Source of the DNA: Colletotrichum lupini
Taxonomy: Eukaryota > Ascomycota > Sordariomycetes > Glomerellales > Glomerellaceae
Length of the DNA: 64,000 bases
Assembly: GCF_023278565.1 (NCBI RefSeq)
Contig: NC_064675.1
Location: 4,092,001 to 4,156,000, forward strand
Direction: 5' to 3'
The translations under genes and the position numbers were made by a program. Below are positions 1-11,912 of this stretch, piece after piece (position 1 is the stretch's first letter; every line of letters begins with the position of its first letter). The notes under the pieces were generated by a model. That model was not told where the DNA came from. It saw only the letters and a program-made list of their open reading frames with translations, and ran no database searches.

Positions 1-3000
1 TACTTGAACCTTGGGATACCATGGCTTACCGGCAGATGGAGCCGAGTGCGGAGCATCATGCTTGTTCATAGTGAAGCACGGTAAGAGTGAGAGTGAACGT
101 GGAAAAAGAAACGCCCCCAACATGACAGTTACGAAGTACGGATACCTATACACGCAGCATCCGCGTACAGTCTTAGGGATGGGAGAAAACAACAAGCAGG
201 CTCTAGGTAGGTAGCTCAGCTTTCCCAGTCTCCAAGAAGAAGAAAAAAACATTTGTTCCGAGAGCACGTCCCTTGCACTTAAAGTAGCGCGCCTCCATAG
301 CCTTGAAAACACGGTCCTTTGAACGGAGCCCCCAGACATGAAGGAACACAGCGAAGCATGGGTAGGTTATCCAGCATTTTCACGAAGTATTCCATGTGGT
401 GAACCGCCCAGCCCTCCAAGCCTCGAAGCGTCCATTCGTGAGCTGATTAGCTCCCGCTCTCCGCGCCATGTCTGTGAGGGAAACTGAGAGAACGGATACG
501 CACGATCCACGGCGTTGAAATCAATCCAATGGGCCCCCATCATCATTCTTTCCTCACCCATGCTTCCATGCTTCCATGCTTCCATGATCCCATGTTCCCT
601 TGTTCCCTGTCAGTCCAGCCAGCTTCTTGGGTCCTTGATGACGAGTTGCAGAGAACAGCTGGACAATTTCATGAGAACGGAGACATTGGCACATAACGGA
701 TACGGTGTCCACCATCCCATTTATTAGTGTGTACGGTTAGGAAGTGTAAACGGTTTAGGTGGGCTCACCTCGGTGAAGCAGGGTGGCCCCGGAGTTCCGA
801 CTCATCATTAGCCCAGAAAGAGTAGAGGTATCAGACCGTACCTTAGTTCAAGGTGAACTGAGACGTACCTAGCTCATCAGCAACACGAAGCTCAAAGTCT
901 TCTCTCTCTAGGGAATCCGTGCTCACTATCATCACTGGTCCAAGTATGTCAGTTCTACTAACTTACAGCACTTTGTTTGGACACTGGCCTCTGCTGCTGC
1001 AGTGACGGGCGGCCATTCAGCGGCCTGAGTACACGCCGTCGCAAAATGTAGGCAAGCAAGGAGACGAAGTACGGATATGGCCCGCATCGGCGAGTCGCCG
1101 TGCCCTGTCATCCGGTGCACCGTGCTGCACTGACTTCTGTTGGCAAGATGAAAAAAAGGAAGAAAAATAAAAGGAAAGAAAAAATACCACCTCTCTGTCC
1201 AGACACCAATACCGGCATCAGCGGAGGTTGACATTCCCAATCATCTTCAGTGGTCCGAAATAAGCCCCTCTGGGCCACAATGACCGTCATCTCAGGATCG
1301 CACCTGAGCTTTGGCGGTGAGATGCAGGGTGTAACCTAGAGTAGAAGAGGCTGCTCCGCCAAAACACAGCTAAAGTTTTGTGTCCCGATGTTACGTCGCC
1401 TTTTGCTTCCATTCTTTTCTTGCCAGCGGATGGGTTCTGAGTCTGACAGAGTAACTCGCACTTGGTAACATTCCCAGTCGCAGCAGCAGCAGCACGAGAC
1501 TTCCAGAGTGCGCGGGGAACACGAGGAAACAGCGTGGGCGGTTTTCCGGCGCTTATCACCATCTGCAACCTCACTGTGGTTGGTCGTCGCTTCTGTGCCA
1601 TAGCCGCTGGGTGGCATGTCCCGACTGCAAACATTTCAGTGGAAGGTTATTCACCGGTACCTTGGCCGAGGTCGCGTCTGGGCTGCACCTTGAGAAACAA
1701 GGTGCCAGCTGGCGCAGGTGGATTTTATCCCACAATTCCCATCATCCCATGCCTGTCGAACATTTGATGAGGTGCGGAGCTATGTTTTCGAAAATGAGCA
1801 CAACTTGCACTATCCGTATTTACGATACAGCGGATAGAGAAAGCGGGCGGGGGATAAAACTTGGCCACTTTATTGACCATCTTACCGCAAGCGGAAGTGT
1901 TGTAAACAACTCTGGGATCCGGGCCAGAGTCCCAGTTGGAATCATTATTAAAAACCTGGTGAGTCCCCTCGTCTTGGTACAGAATCGCAAAAAGTTCGTG
2001 CGCCATAGGAGGGACCAGTGACCATCACCTACCTTACTGTGTATTCGTATTCAGAAGTTACACCGCCTGGGCCGGCACTTTGGACAGTGACGGCGGGTCG
2101 TCGTTGACAGTGCTCGGTGGTCCGTTGCTGTGAAGACGGGGAAGCTTAGAACACTCGCTCGCTTCACGATTACCCGGCTATATCTGAGCTCAATGCTTCT
2201 GGAATCTAGATATGCACGAATAGCATAGAGCATATCTTGATCCGATTGTGTTTTTACTAATACAAGAAATATTGTGTCCAAAGTGCGGATAAATTCTGGA
2301 AATTATGTCAGTCTCGATATGGCTGAGTCGTGCACTTGCATGGGTAGATGCACATGGCGAGGAAACAAAAGCTGGACCCTCTCGCGTGGGACGGGGACAA
2401 ATTGATAAGAGCAAGAGTTGGGGAGGGTTGTCACTTGTCTTGACTTTTGCCCCACATACACCGAGCCACTGTCTCTTTTGCACAAGAAAAGCTGGCTACA
2501 CTGAGATGAGGCGGACATGACGAGAATGCTGCGAATACGCCCTTGAGAGTAAGTATGGTTGCAGGATGAGGCCGTGATGCATGCTGGATAACTGGAACCT
2601 GGAGACTGGCAACTCACAAGAGGGATTAATTTCCGTGAGCAACCTTCTAGGGGCAGCGATGGAGTCAGGCGTCCCGTTCTCTCATTGGCAGCATGTTTCT
2701 CTGTGAGAAGTTCCAATTGACTCTTTTGATTGGTCACTCACCACTGAGTAAGGTAAGGTTGCTTTGATCCTAGACTGCCAATTGTGCCTTGTCAATGGTG
2801 ATGCGGTGACAATCCCCTCCGTCCATGGATAATGCCACGACACCAACGGGGCGCGTCCACCTCGCGGACGCTTCGCGTTTGCACTGTTCAGCATATTGTC
2901 GGTGTCCTTTCCCTCGCGCATGCAGTAGTGTCCCCCCTCAAGGGCCCAAAGGCGCAGGTATCCGTAGTACCAGTGCGCTACTGCACAAAAGTCTGCAGGC

Positions 3001-3563
3001 ACAAATTGAATCATGGACACTACGGTCCGCAGGTGTCTGACAGCTCAGCATCCAATTTCCCAATTCGAAAGCACGGCGCAGGGGCATTTCCCATCTTGAA
3101 AGTCGAAAGTGAGATCTCATATCCGTACTCAGTGCCTTGCGTATTTCGCTCCAGGTCCCCATGTCCCGTCGTGTGTCAAGTACTCAGAAGTGCTGCGCAG
3201 GATCCTGCATTGGATGTTGTGGGGTCATTGAAAGCGAAGAAGATTCGACTTCGTTAGGTACCTGTGTACTGTGTATGTGACACGCTGACAGCTGGATGCA
3301 GCTGCGAATATCCGTTTACAGTACGGATACCTTAAGGTATGCGGGCTCTACCTACCTATGCTCCACCGGAATGTCCGAACGATTATGTAATTTCCTCACT
3401 TCACCTCTTCCAGTAATTACCATGATACCTGGTTGAAGAGACAACTCAGGGTATATTCATAGCCGTTCTTGACATGCCTTGGGGATTGGTAGCCAAGTGC
3501 TGAGTTGATCCCCCGACTACTACAGACATCTCGGGCAACGCGGTCGCGCCGGTGGTGTTCACC
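1..3563. other. Intergenic, no gene recognised
   Basis: I find no reading frame here with recognisable protein character; the open frames are short and mutually overlapping. The stretch holds five copies of the 8-mer TACGGATA (or its complement) at 137, 1070, 1811, 3120 and 3322. One of these forms an inverted pair (TATCCGT at 3309-3315 facing ACGGATA at 3323-3329, 7-nt spacer). A short tandem octamer lies at 561-584. Its right end is the 5' flank of the RCE1-like gene. A gene cut by the left window edge cannot be excluded. Confidence 0.6.
561..584. repeat. Tandem octamer TGCTTCCA x3
   Basis: Three exact head-to-tail copies of TGCTTCCA run from 561 to 584, within noncoding sequence. It is one of four short arrays in the window with an 8-bp unit. 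Confidence 0.9.
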
Positions 3564-4669
3564 ATGACTTCGTCCAATAACCCCGACTCGCTGTCTGGCA
3601 CAAGTCTTCCCGGGACCGCCCCTCCATTCATACAGCCGTTGACGGCGTGCGCGATGCTGGTAGGGCGATTGATTTCTCACTTCCTTCCACCTCCGTCAAT
3701 GTGCTTGTTTAATCGCTAACTCGCCTGCCCAGGTTGTTTATACTGCCATCTACGTGGCCCCTCTCTACATCTCGCCTGCCAGCCGTCCATCACCAACGCT
3801 GTCGAGAGACGACCCTGTCGTCATTCGCACGCGCATCAGATCTGTCCTGTTCTCTACTGCATCATGCTCCGCCCTGACTTACATCATCCTGGCCCGTCTA
3901 CCTGACGGTACCCTACCTTATGGACCACTTCATGCTATGGGATACTGGCCCATCGGCATACTCGAGTCCGCATTATGCCTTCTCCTTACGGCAATCCTGT
4001 TTGCTGGTCCGCTGTACGAGACTCTTCTCATAGACGGCCTTTGGGAAGACTGGCACGGTCTTGGCCCCATTGTCCGTATCTGGACCCAGTTGACAACCTG
4101 GCGGAACATTGTCATGGTAAGTTGCATCAAGGAAGCCCCAGACGTATCATTTGCTCCATTTCTAGGGATGCTAATGCGATACCAAGGGACCTTTGACTGA
4201 GGAAATGCTGTTCCGCTCTGCCTCTGTTCCGTTGATGCTCTGCGCTCGCATGTCATTGACACAAACCGTCTTCTTGTCTCCCGTCATCTTCGGCTTTGCT
4301 CATGTTCATCACTTTTATGAGTTCCGCATCTCCCACCCCAAGGTGCCTCTGGTCGCCGCAGTGGCACGCTCAATTCTGCAGTTCAGTTACACCTCTCTCT
4401 TCGGCGCCTATGCCACATTCCTCTTCCTCCGCGCAGGGAGCCTACTAGCCATCGTGCTGGTGCACGCATTCTGCAATGTAATGGGCCTGCCCCGATTCTG
4501 GGGGGCTGTCGAGCCTTACTGGCACGTCAGTGGACACTATGCACCTGCCGATAGTCGAAAATGGACGGTGATTTACTATGTACTTTTATTCGTTGGAGCC
4601 ATTACTTGGTGGAGAAGTTTGTTACCACTGACCCAGACCTCGGCGAGCCTGTTTCCGCAGGGATTCTGA
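3564..4669 (+). CDS. RCE1: CAAX prenyl protease 2 (Rce1-type, type II CAAX endopeptidase)
   Basis: Predicted integral ER-membrane protease that removes the last three residues (aaX) of prenylated CAAX proteins such as Ras and a-factor-like pheromones. Three exons: 3564-3659, 3733-4116, 4187-4669, giving 320 aa; introns of 73 and 70 bp both start GT and end AG, and the frame is continuous. The family signature GPLTEE at residues 161-166 carries the EExxxR catalytic motif (E165, E166, R170). It is followed by FGFAHVHHF (about 195-203) and HAFCN (253-257), which hold the conserved histidines and asparagine. Several hydrophobic segments are visible (about 29-45, 72-88, 108-128, 185-200, 232-255, 277-295). 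The ATG at 3564 is the first in frame and gives a short polar cytosolic N-terminus. It converges tail-to-tail with the Mmm1 gene, with only 51 bp between the stop codons. Length is normal for fungal Rce1. Confidence 0.93.
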
Positions 4670-4720
4670 GGTGCGTTGTAGGTTGTAAATACATTAGATA
4701 CTGCTCTAGCAATGACCACA

Positions 4721-6039
4721 TCAGGTCTTCATATCGATATCTAGCCCGGGCATCGCGCCGGGCATCGTCAACCCGTCGTCACTACGCATCCTGCGTCGAC
4801 GTAACGAATCGTGCTCCCAACTTGTCTGCGTCCTTGCCTCGGCTTCAACTTCCCTTCGAGCTTCTGCGCGGAGATTCGGGTTTATATCTTTCCCCTTTGC
4901 CCTACTCACCGACGCGTTGATCTCGGCCAGTCCATCTTCAGGGCCCCTGGTGTTCTTCTTGCGCGGCCACATGCTCGGCAAGGCGATCTCCTGAAACCGC
5001 GGCTCCACGCATCGCTCGTCGAACCAACGGTGTAACCGCGATTCGATCAGTTGAGCAATTTTAGGCACATCTTGCAGCCTTGAACGACTTCCGAGAAGAC
5101 TTCTGATTGACAGGTCGAGGCGGTAATCATCCATGAAGCTGAAAGTCATCATGGTCGGGGTGGACTGTGAAGGGTTGCTTGGGATAAAGGAAATCGACAA
5201 GGTGCCGCTGAACCTTACGACAGAGACTGAGAGTGCTACGGGCAGAACAGCGCTGAGGTTCTTGGGATAGTTGAGGAGAAGCTTTGTCTCGATAGCGAGA
5301 GTGAGCATGTCGCTGAGGTCAACGTCCATCCGAGCCTGCAGCTTCGCGCCATCCCTCGTTGCCGCACTCGCGTTGAGAGTCCTGCCGCTACCCAAGTTCA
5401 GGCCGTCTTCGTCAACGGGTATGACTCGACAATTGCTAAATATGGGGAAATCCTCTCCCAAGCTCAGCTCCGTCACGCGGATCTCGTCTACAAAGTCGGG
5501 CCTCGATCCTCCGTTCAGTGCCTTGGTGAGAGAGCTCAAGATGGCATCGTCATGCTGTGCGTCGCTTCGAAACTGGGCAATTGTCTGCGCCACGAGGACA
5601 TTGAACCAGTCCAAACTTTCTGGCTGGTGACTATCGACATTGTAGTAGGTTTTGCTGAGGATGGAACCGATGGTAAGATTCGGGGGGTTCCGGAGGACGC
5701 TCGACTTCTTCCGATTAAGCGTCTGCTGGCCATGCTTTGCGTTGGCCGTCCGAAGACTGAGGAGAGAGCGCTTATGAGCTAGGGTCCTTGACCGACGCTC
5801 TGTTGCTCTCAGTGATGCTGTCACCTCTGGTGAGGGAGGGTCGCCGAAGATGAAGAATTTGATGAAGGCGGCAAGAACGAGAACCACTGACAGCTGGCCA
5901 AGAATAAGGCCTTGCGTGAAGGAGAGGCTATGACGTTGTAAATTAGTATGGAATACTCTTCACAGAAACGTGCGTATGGGACAAGAGCTGACGTTGGTTC
6001 TGCCTTTGCTGGGCAAGTGTCAGCGGCAAGGCCTGCCAT
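4721..6039 (-). CDS. MMM1: Maintenance of mitochondrial morphology protein 1 (ERMES subunit)
   Basis: ER-anchored subunit of the ER-mitochondria encounter structure (with Mdm10, Mdm12 and Mdm34), which tethers the two organelles and transfers phospholipid. Two exons on the minus strand: 6039-5993 and 5927-4721, 417 aa. The 65-bp intron has a GTCAGC donor, a CTAAT branch-like site and a CATAG acceptor. Splicing joins a short luminal N-terminus (starts [10 protein letters not shown]) to [13 protein letters not shown] and the single transmembrane segment [16 protein letters not shown] (about residues 27-45), a hallmark of Mmm1. The SMP lipid-binding domain follows, roughly residues 90-340, containing [13 protein letters not shown] and [18 protein letters not shown]. 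The C-terminal tail is charged and probably disordered. It is divergent from VPS45 (842 bp apart) and convergent with RCE1. The alternative of starting at an internal codon after the intron would lose the conserved pre-TM segment. Confidence 0.94.
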
Positions 6040-6881
6040 CGTGATGGAGGCGGAAGATGAATCGATCGTCCAAGTTGCTTAGTAGACAGTATAGTATGTC
6101 TCTGGAAATGTGCTCACTGGGGACGAAGTACAAGATTATGGGTGAGGACTTGGCCGTCGTGAGATTTGTGGCTTTGGAAGCTGGATCTTAGTGAAGGAAG
6201 CCTGTTAGATGCTGCATGAATGCCACGACGAAGTGCCATCCGGCCTTGAGGTGTTTGACTAACAGTTTTGACACTGTGGAGTGGCCTGGACGTCACTGCT
6301 CCAAGGACCCACAGCTGACCCGAGGAGGCTAGTCACTGTGTCGGGCACAATCATCCCGCGGGAGTTTCCACTGCCATGGTGAAGTATATAATACCACTCA
6401 ACATGTATGCAATATCACAACACTCAAGTCATAGAAAGATCTAGCGGGGGAGACATCTTTCTATCAATCCCTTTTTCTAGGCCGGCCTTCGACTTTAGCG
6501 CTGGGAAATCTGTGGTATACCCAGCTTAGAAAGCTGTTGGAGTTGTGGGTGTACCTAATGTCGAGGGTACTTTACCAAGGATGAGGTACCTAAAGTACGC
6601 AGGCGTGGTAGGCACGCAGGCCAGGGAGCTCAGGCAAGCTGTCCCAGTCAACTCTGCCATCTGCGAACGACATTGTTTCCGCTCATCCTGCGATTCATCT
6701 TAATTCATCGAAGACACAACACCGCTGAATACCACGCTTAGAGAATTCACAGCTTTCATTGAGCATCGGTCCCTATTCTCAAACCATCGCCACCACCAGC
6801 CGAAGGACGTATCCCATCCTTTCCTCCATTGAACACACTTCAACACGCATTCGACCTTTTCGTTCTGCGCCGCTGGCCAAC
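6040..6881. other. Divergent promoter region MMM1/VPS45
   Basis: Noncoding spacer between the two divergently transcribed genes. A TATA-like TATATAATA lies at 6385-6393. A pair of pyrimidine/purine-rich stretches and a GGTAC-type motif cluster (6568-6600) are also visible. No small ORF with coding character is seen. Confidence 0.5.
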
Positions 6882-8700
6882 ATGGACGTGGCACAAGCAG
6901 TGGCTGGCTATGTCTCTCGTATGATTCAGTCCGCTGATTCTTCATCTTCGACACAGTCGGCAAAAATGAAGGTTCTGCTGCTGGACCGCGAGACAGTTCC
7001 TATTGTGTCCACTGCTATCACTCAGTCAGCACTGCTGAATCACGAGGTCTATCTCATTGATCGTATTGATAACGCCAACAGAGAGAAGATGCGTCACTTG
7101 CGATGTTTATGTCTTGTACGACCATCGCCAGACTCCATTCAACTCCTGATTGATGAACTGCGAGAGCCGAAGTACGGAGAGTATCATCTGTATTTCACCA
7201 ACGTCGTCAAGAAGTCATCACTAGAAAGACTTGCCGAGGCTGACGACCATGAGGTTGTGAAGCTGGTTCAGGAGCAGTTTGCCGACTTCATCGTCATCAA
7301 CCCCGATCTGTTCTCACTTGGACTCAGCCTTCCCCATCAGCGTCTGTGGGGCAGCAACCAAGACACGTGGAACCCAGACGCCCTGCAACGAAGTGCTGAC
7401 GGACTCGTTGCTGTGCTTCTTGCACTGAAGAAGAAACCGCTGATCAGATACTCCAAGACCAGCCCACTTACCAAGAAATTGGCTACAGAAGTGCGATATC
7501 GTATTACACAAGAGGAGCAGCTTTTCGACTTCCGGAAGGTGGACACGCCTCCTCTCCTGCTCGTGCTCGACAGGCGCGAGGATCCAGCAACACCACTTCT
7601 CACGCAATGGACATATCAAGCCATGGTGCACCATCTTCTTGGTATTACCAACGGCCGAGTCGACCTAAGCGATGTGCCTGATATTCGCCCGGAGCTGAAG
7701 GAGATTGTCTTGTCGCAAGACCAGGATCCTTTCTTCAAGAAGAACATGTATCTCAACTTTGGTGACTTGGGCGGCAACATCAAAGACTACGTGGAGCAAT
7801 ACCAGTCCAAGACACAAAACAGCTCAAATATCGAGTCGATATCGGACATGAAGCGCTTCATCGAGGAATACCCTGAGTTCCGCAAGCTATCCGGAAATGT
7901 TAGCAAGCACGTCACCTTGGTTTCAGAGTTGAGTAGACGTGTTGGAGCCGAGAACCTACTCGAAGTCAGTGAGCTGGAACAAAGTCTCGCTTGTAATGAC
8001 AACCATGCGGCTGATCTCAAGGTATTATCCGACAATCATAGTACGGCTTCCCAGCGCAGATACCAGAAGCTGACTCTTCCCACAGAACATTCAAAAGCTT
8101 ATTCAGTCTCCAAAGGTGACAAGCGACAGCAAGGTTGGCCTAGTCGCCCTTTATGCCCTACGATATGAGCGCAATCCGTCCAACGCACTCCCCATGCTCG
8201 TGGACCTCTTGGTGGCCGCTGGCGGGGTCTCAGTCCGGCGAGCAGACCTCATCTCCAAGCTTGTGAAGTATCAATCTTCATTGCAGCAATCACAGGCTCA
8301 AGCAGGCATTGCAGACATTTTCGAGGGGGGTGGCATATTTGGAGGAGCTGGTGCCAGGTTTAAGGGACTAAAGGGTGTCGAGAACGTTTACACACAGCAT
8401 AGCCCCTTACTTGAAAGTACGCTTCAGAATCTGATTCGGGGACGACTTAAAGAACAGCAGTATCCCTTTGTTGAGGGCGGAGGAACTACTCGAGACAAGC
8501 CGCAAGACGTTATTGTCTTCATAGTCGGTGGAGCAACATACGAGGAGGCCAAGATGGTGGCAACAATCAACGCATCTTCGCCAGGTGTGCGCTTGGTACT
8601 AGGAGGTACTACAGTCCACAACTCGGCTACATTCCTGGAAGAGGTTGAGGATGCTGTATCTTCGTGGCCCGAGACGCAGAAAGCTGGCACAAGGCGATAA
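6882..8700 (+). CDS. VPS45: Vacuolar protein sorting-associated protein 45 (Sec1/Munc18 family)
   Basis: SM protein that binds the endosomal/TGN syntaxin Tlg2 and drives SNARE assembly in traffic to endosomes and vacuole. Two exons: 6882-8021 and 8086-8700, 584 aa, with a 64-bp GT-AG intron. Start chosen at 6882 (MDVAQAVAGYVSRMI), the typical beginning of Vps45; the open frame continues upstream but lacks family character. Recognisable Sec1 landmarks are MKVLLLDRETVPIVS (about 28-42), YHLYFTNVVKKSSLERLAEAD (about 105-125), LLVLDRREDPATPLLTQWTYQAMVHHLLGI in the middle, and the C-terminal block DVIVFIVGGATYEEA...GTTVHNSATFLEEV that precedes the end of all family members. Length matches the yeast protein (577 aa) closely. 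No transmembrane segment, as expected for a peripheral protein. Confidence 0.96.
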
Positions 8701-9449
8701 ACGGAGAGCAGTCAATTTGGGACGTTCGAGATCTCAGTGACCATCGGCAATTCTCGTGTCTGCATGTACTCATAGGCCCTTTCGCAAGGAACAGACAAGG
8801 TCACCAGGCATCGAGTTGTTGTGCGCCAAGATGCTCTTCGACTAGGCTAATTGTGCACGGAATGAATGTCTATACTCTATTTTCAATTTGGCAGAGTGCA
8901 GGAGAAAGGACCACAAGCTCCTCTGTGGCATACTCGTATTGCACAAGGAAAGACAAAGACGAAGGAGGAGGAGGAACATGACTTATTATTGGAAGGCTTG
9001 GTTGCGACCATCAAATCTGGTATTCTCCAGCAGATGTAAATGCTTAGCCATCATGCTTCCTAAGACTGGACGAGAAAGTGAGCAATGTGTATTTGGTGCG
9101 ACATTGTTGTTCATAGTTTCATGTGATACACGGAATAAGGTAGCGATGAGTTTATTGAGAGGCTCATAGCACTCCTGAGAAGATGCTCATTGGCGACGAC
9201 AGCACTTTGGTAAGCTACAATAAAAGTACCCCCTGCAGTCGGTGTTTGTAACCGCCGTGCACCGATCATGTCACTACACTGTGGCACCAAGGGGCCAAAA
9301 AAATCAATGGGGGAGCAATGGCATAGAGGAACTCTGGATACAAACTAGGAGAACTTCAGCCTTCAAACTCGATTCTACTTCCCAGGACACGAGCTTGCCA
9401 GTCGCATCTGCTGGAGCGCGTGTAGTCTCTTAGCCTATTAACATAGGCG
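8701..9449. other. Intergenic VPS45-MTO1
   Basis: Terminator region of VPS45 and promoter of MTO1, both on the plus strand. I see no additional gene; frames here are short and without family resemblance. Confidence 0.5.
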
Positions 9450-11633
9450 ATGCGATCCCTTTCAGCAGCCTTGAAGCTGCGCCCACGTCCTGCTGCCAGA
9501 AGCTTGCGACAGCTCGGTAGGCGCGGCTTCGCAGACGTCGCAGAAGGCACCAGGTCAGTCTGCAGCATACCGAGAACATACACCTCTCGCGCGCCAGTTG
9601 CACGTAGCTTACGAATGTTCAAGACCATTCGATGTCGTTGTAGTGGGAGGCGGCCACGCGGGCGCAGAAGCATGCGCAGCGGCTGCCAGAACCGGCGCGC
9701 GGACAGCTCTGGTCACACCAAAGATCGAGAACCTCGGCACCTGCTCCTGCAATCCATCTTTCGGCGGCATCGGAAAGGGAATAATACTTCGCGAAATCGA
9801 TGCTCTCGATGGGTTGGCAGGTAGGGTCATCGACAAGGCTGGCGTGCAGTTCAGGGTCTTGAATCGGACCAAGGGGCCGGCTGTTTGGGTATGTAAGCTC
9901 CATGCAGAGTTCTATTTCTCTGAGGAATCTTTGTAGTCGCTAACCCGTTACTTTTGCAGGGACCCCGAGCACAGATTGATCGAAAACTATACCAGAAGCA
10001 CATGAGAGAAGAGCTGGAAACGTACCCAAACCTGTCCATCGTGCTAGGTAGTGTATCCGATATCGTCACGAGTGAGAGCGCAGAAACCACGAGTTCCGTC
10101 CAGAGCAAGATTACAGGCGTGCGTCTCGAGTCTGGCGAGGTTCTCCCTACACGTGCAGTAATCATTACGACGGGCACGTTTTTGAGCGCCGAGATTCATA
10201 TCGGCATGAAAGCGTATCCCGCCGGACGGATCGGAGAAGATGCATCCTTTGGCTTAAGCAAGTCGTTGGACGACAGTGGTTTTCGCCTAGGAAGGCTCAA
10301 GACAGGAACGCCGCCGCGTATCGCCAAGGACAGCATTGACTTTTCGCAGCTGGAGAGGCAGCCCGGAGACGACCCGCCCATGCCGTTCAGCTTCCTGAAC
10401 GATAGAGTGGCCGTCGAAGAGCAATTGTCCTGCTGGGTCACTTATACGAATGAGGCGACGCATGACATTGTAAGGGCCAACCTGGACAAGACGATACACA
10501 TCCGAGAAACCATCAGGGGCCCAAGATATTGCCCCTCATTAGAGGCGAAAATCACCCGGTTCTCTGACAAAGACAAGCATCTTGTCTGGCTGGAGCCCGA
10601 AGGTTTCGACAGCGACCTCATATACCCCAATGGCTTGTCCATGACCGTACCGGAAGAGGCTCAGGAACAGATTCTGCGCTCGATTCCAGGCCTGGAGAAG
10701 TGCGTCATGACACAAGTGGGATACGGTGTCGAGTACGACTACATAGACCCTCGGAGTCTCAAGGCGACGCTCGAAACGAAGCAGATTAGCGGCCTGTTCC
10801 TCGCTGGACAGATCAACGGCACCACGGGTTATGAAGAGGCGGCCGGGCAGGGCGTTGTTGCCGGCATGAACGCAGCTCGCTCCGCGCTGGGCCTCGAAGC
10901 GGCCCCGATATCCCGAGCAGACGGCTACATCGGCATCATGATTGATGACCTCATTACCAAGGGCGTTACTGAACCGTATAGAATGTTCACAACACGAAGC
11001 GAATACAGGCTGACGTCGAGAGCGGATAACGCCGACCTTCGACTGACCGAGAAAGGACGGGACTGGGGCGTCGTGTCGGACAAGCGGTGGACGCACTTCA
11101 GCGATGAGAAGCAGCAGATGGATGACATCATGTCACTCCTCTCTTCGACGAGCAAGAGCACACCTGAATGGTCCAAATGCGGTTTCCGCGTTAAACAAGA
11201 CACGACCCGGCGCAACGCAATGGATATGCTCCGACTAAAGGACGTAACCTGGAACCAGGTCGCTGCCGCGGTACCAAGTATAGACTCCATTCCGGAGCGT
11301 CTCAAGTCCCGCATTCACATCGAGGCGACGTACGCACCATTCATCAAGCGACAGCTCGCCGAGCGCAAGGTCTTTGCCAGGGACGAAAGTCTGAGGCTGC
11401 CCGATTCGATCGACTACGACAAGGTCCCTGGCCTGGCCATGGCTGAGAAGACGGTTCTCAAAGCCACCATGCCCGAGACTCTAGCGCAGGCGAGGCGGTT
11501 GGAGGGCATCACGCCGTCTGGATGCCTCCGTCTGTTGGGCTACGTGCAACGCCAGCAGAAGAGCATTGCCCTAGCCAACATGGAGAAGCCGTGGCGGGAG
11601 AGGCAGCAGAGCCGGGAGAAGGACACGCCGTAA
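9450..11633 (+). CDS. MTO1: Mitochondrial tRNA uridine-5-carboxymethylaminomethyl modification enzyme (GidA/MnmG family)
   Basis: FAD enzyme that, with the GTPase Mss1, installs the cmnm5 group on wobble U34 of mitochondrial tRNAs. Three exons: 9450-9553, 9624-9888, 9960-11633, giving 680 aa. Introns of 70 and 71 bp (donors GTCAGT and GTATGT; the second ends TTTTGCAG) restore one frame. The N-terminus is basic and serine/arginine rich (starts [20 protein letters not shown]), consistent with a mitochondrial targeting peptide of about 30 residues. The FAD dinucleotide-binding motif [14 protein letters not shown] is at residues 38-51. GidA signatures follow: LKTGTPPRI and [19 protein letters not shown]. 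The helical C-terminal domain, containing [17 protein letters not shown] and [11 protein letters not shown], binds tRNA in the family. The stop at 11631-11633 lies 279 bp from the convergent cardiolipin synthase stop. Confidence 0.96.
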
Positions 11634-11912
11634 CGCAACGAATACGCAGAATACCTAGAAAGAAGGGCTTGCCGACTGATGTAGAGCTGGAGAAGGCTAG
11701 AAAAGCGTAATCTTTCTGCTTGTATCAATACCATAGCTGCCGACTGGGACCAAGGTTTCTTGCTCCCTTTGTGCGTGTATATTCAATTTTACAAAATTTT
11801 GCCCACCTTCCGTAACGCCCCTTTTATACATGATTTGTTACGTACACTGATGCACCACACCTGATGGATGAGCTGCATTTTTACTTCCCCACGAGGCTGC
11901 GGTTATGTTGCT

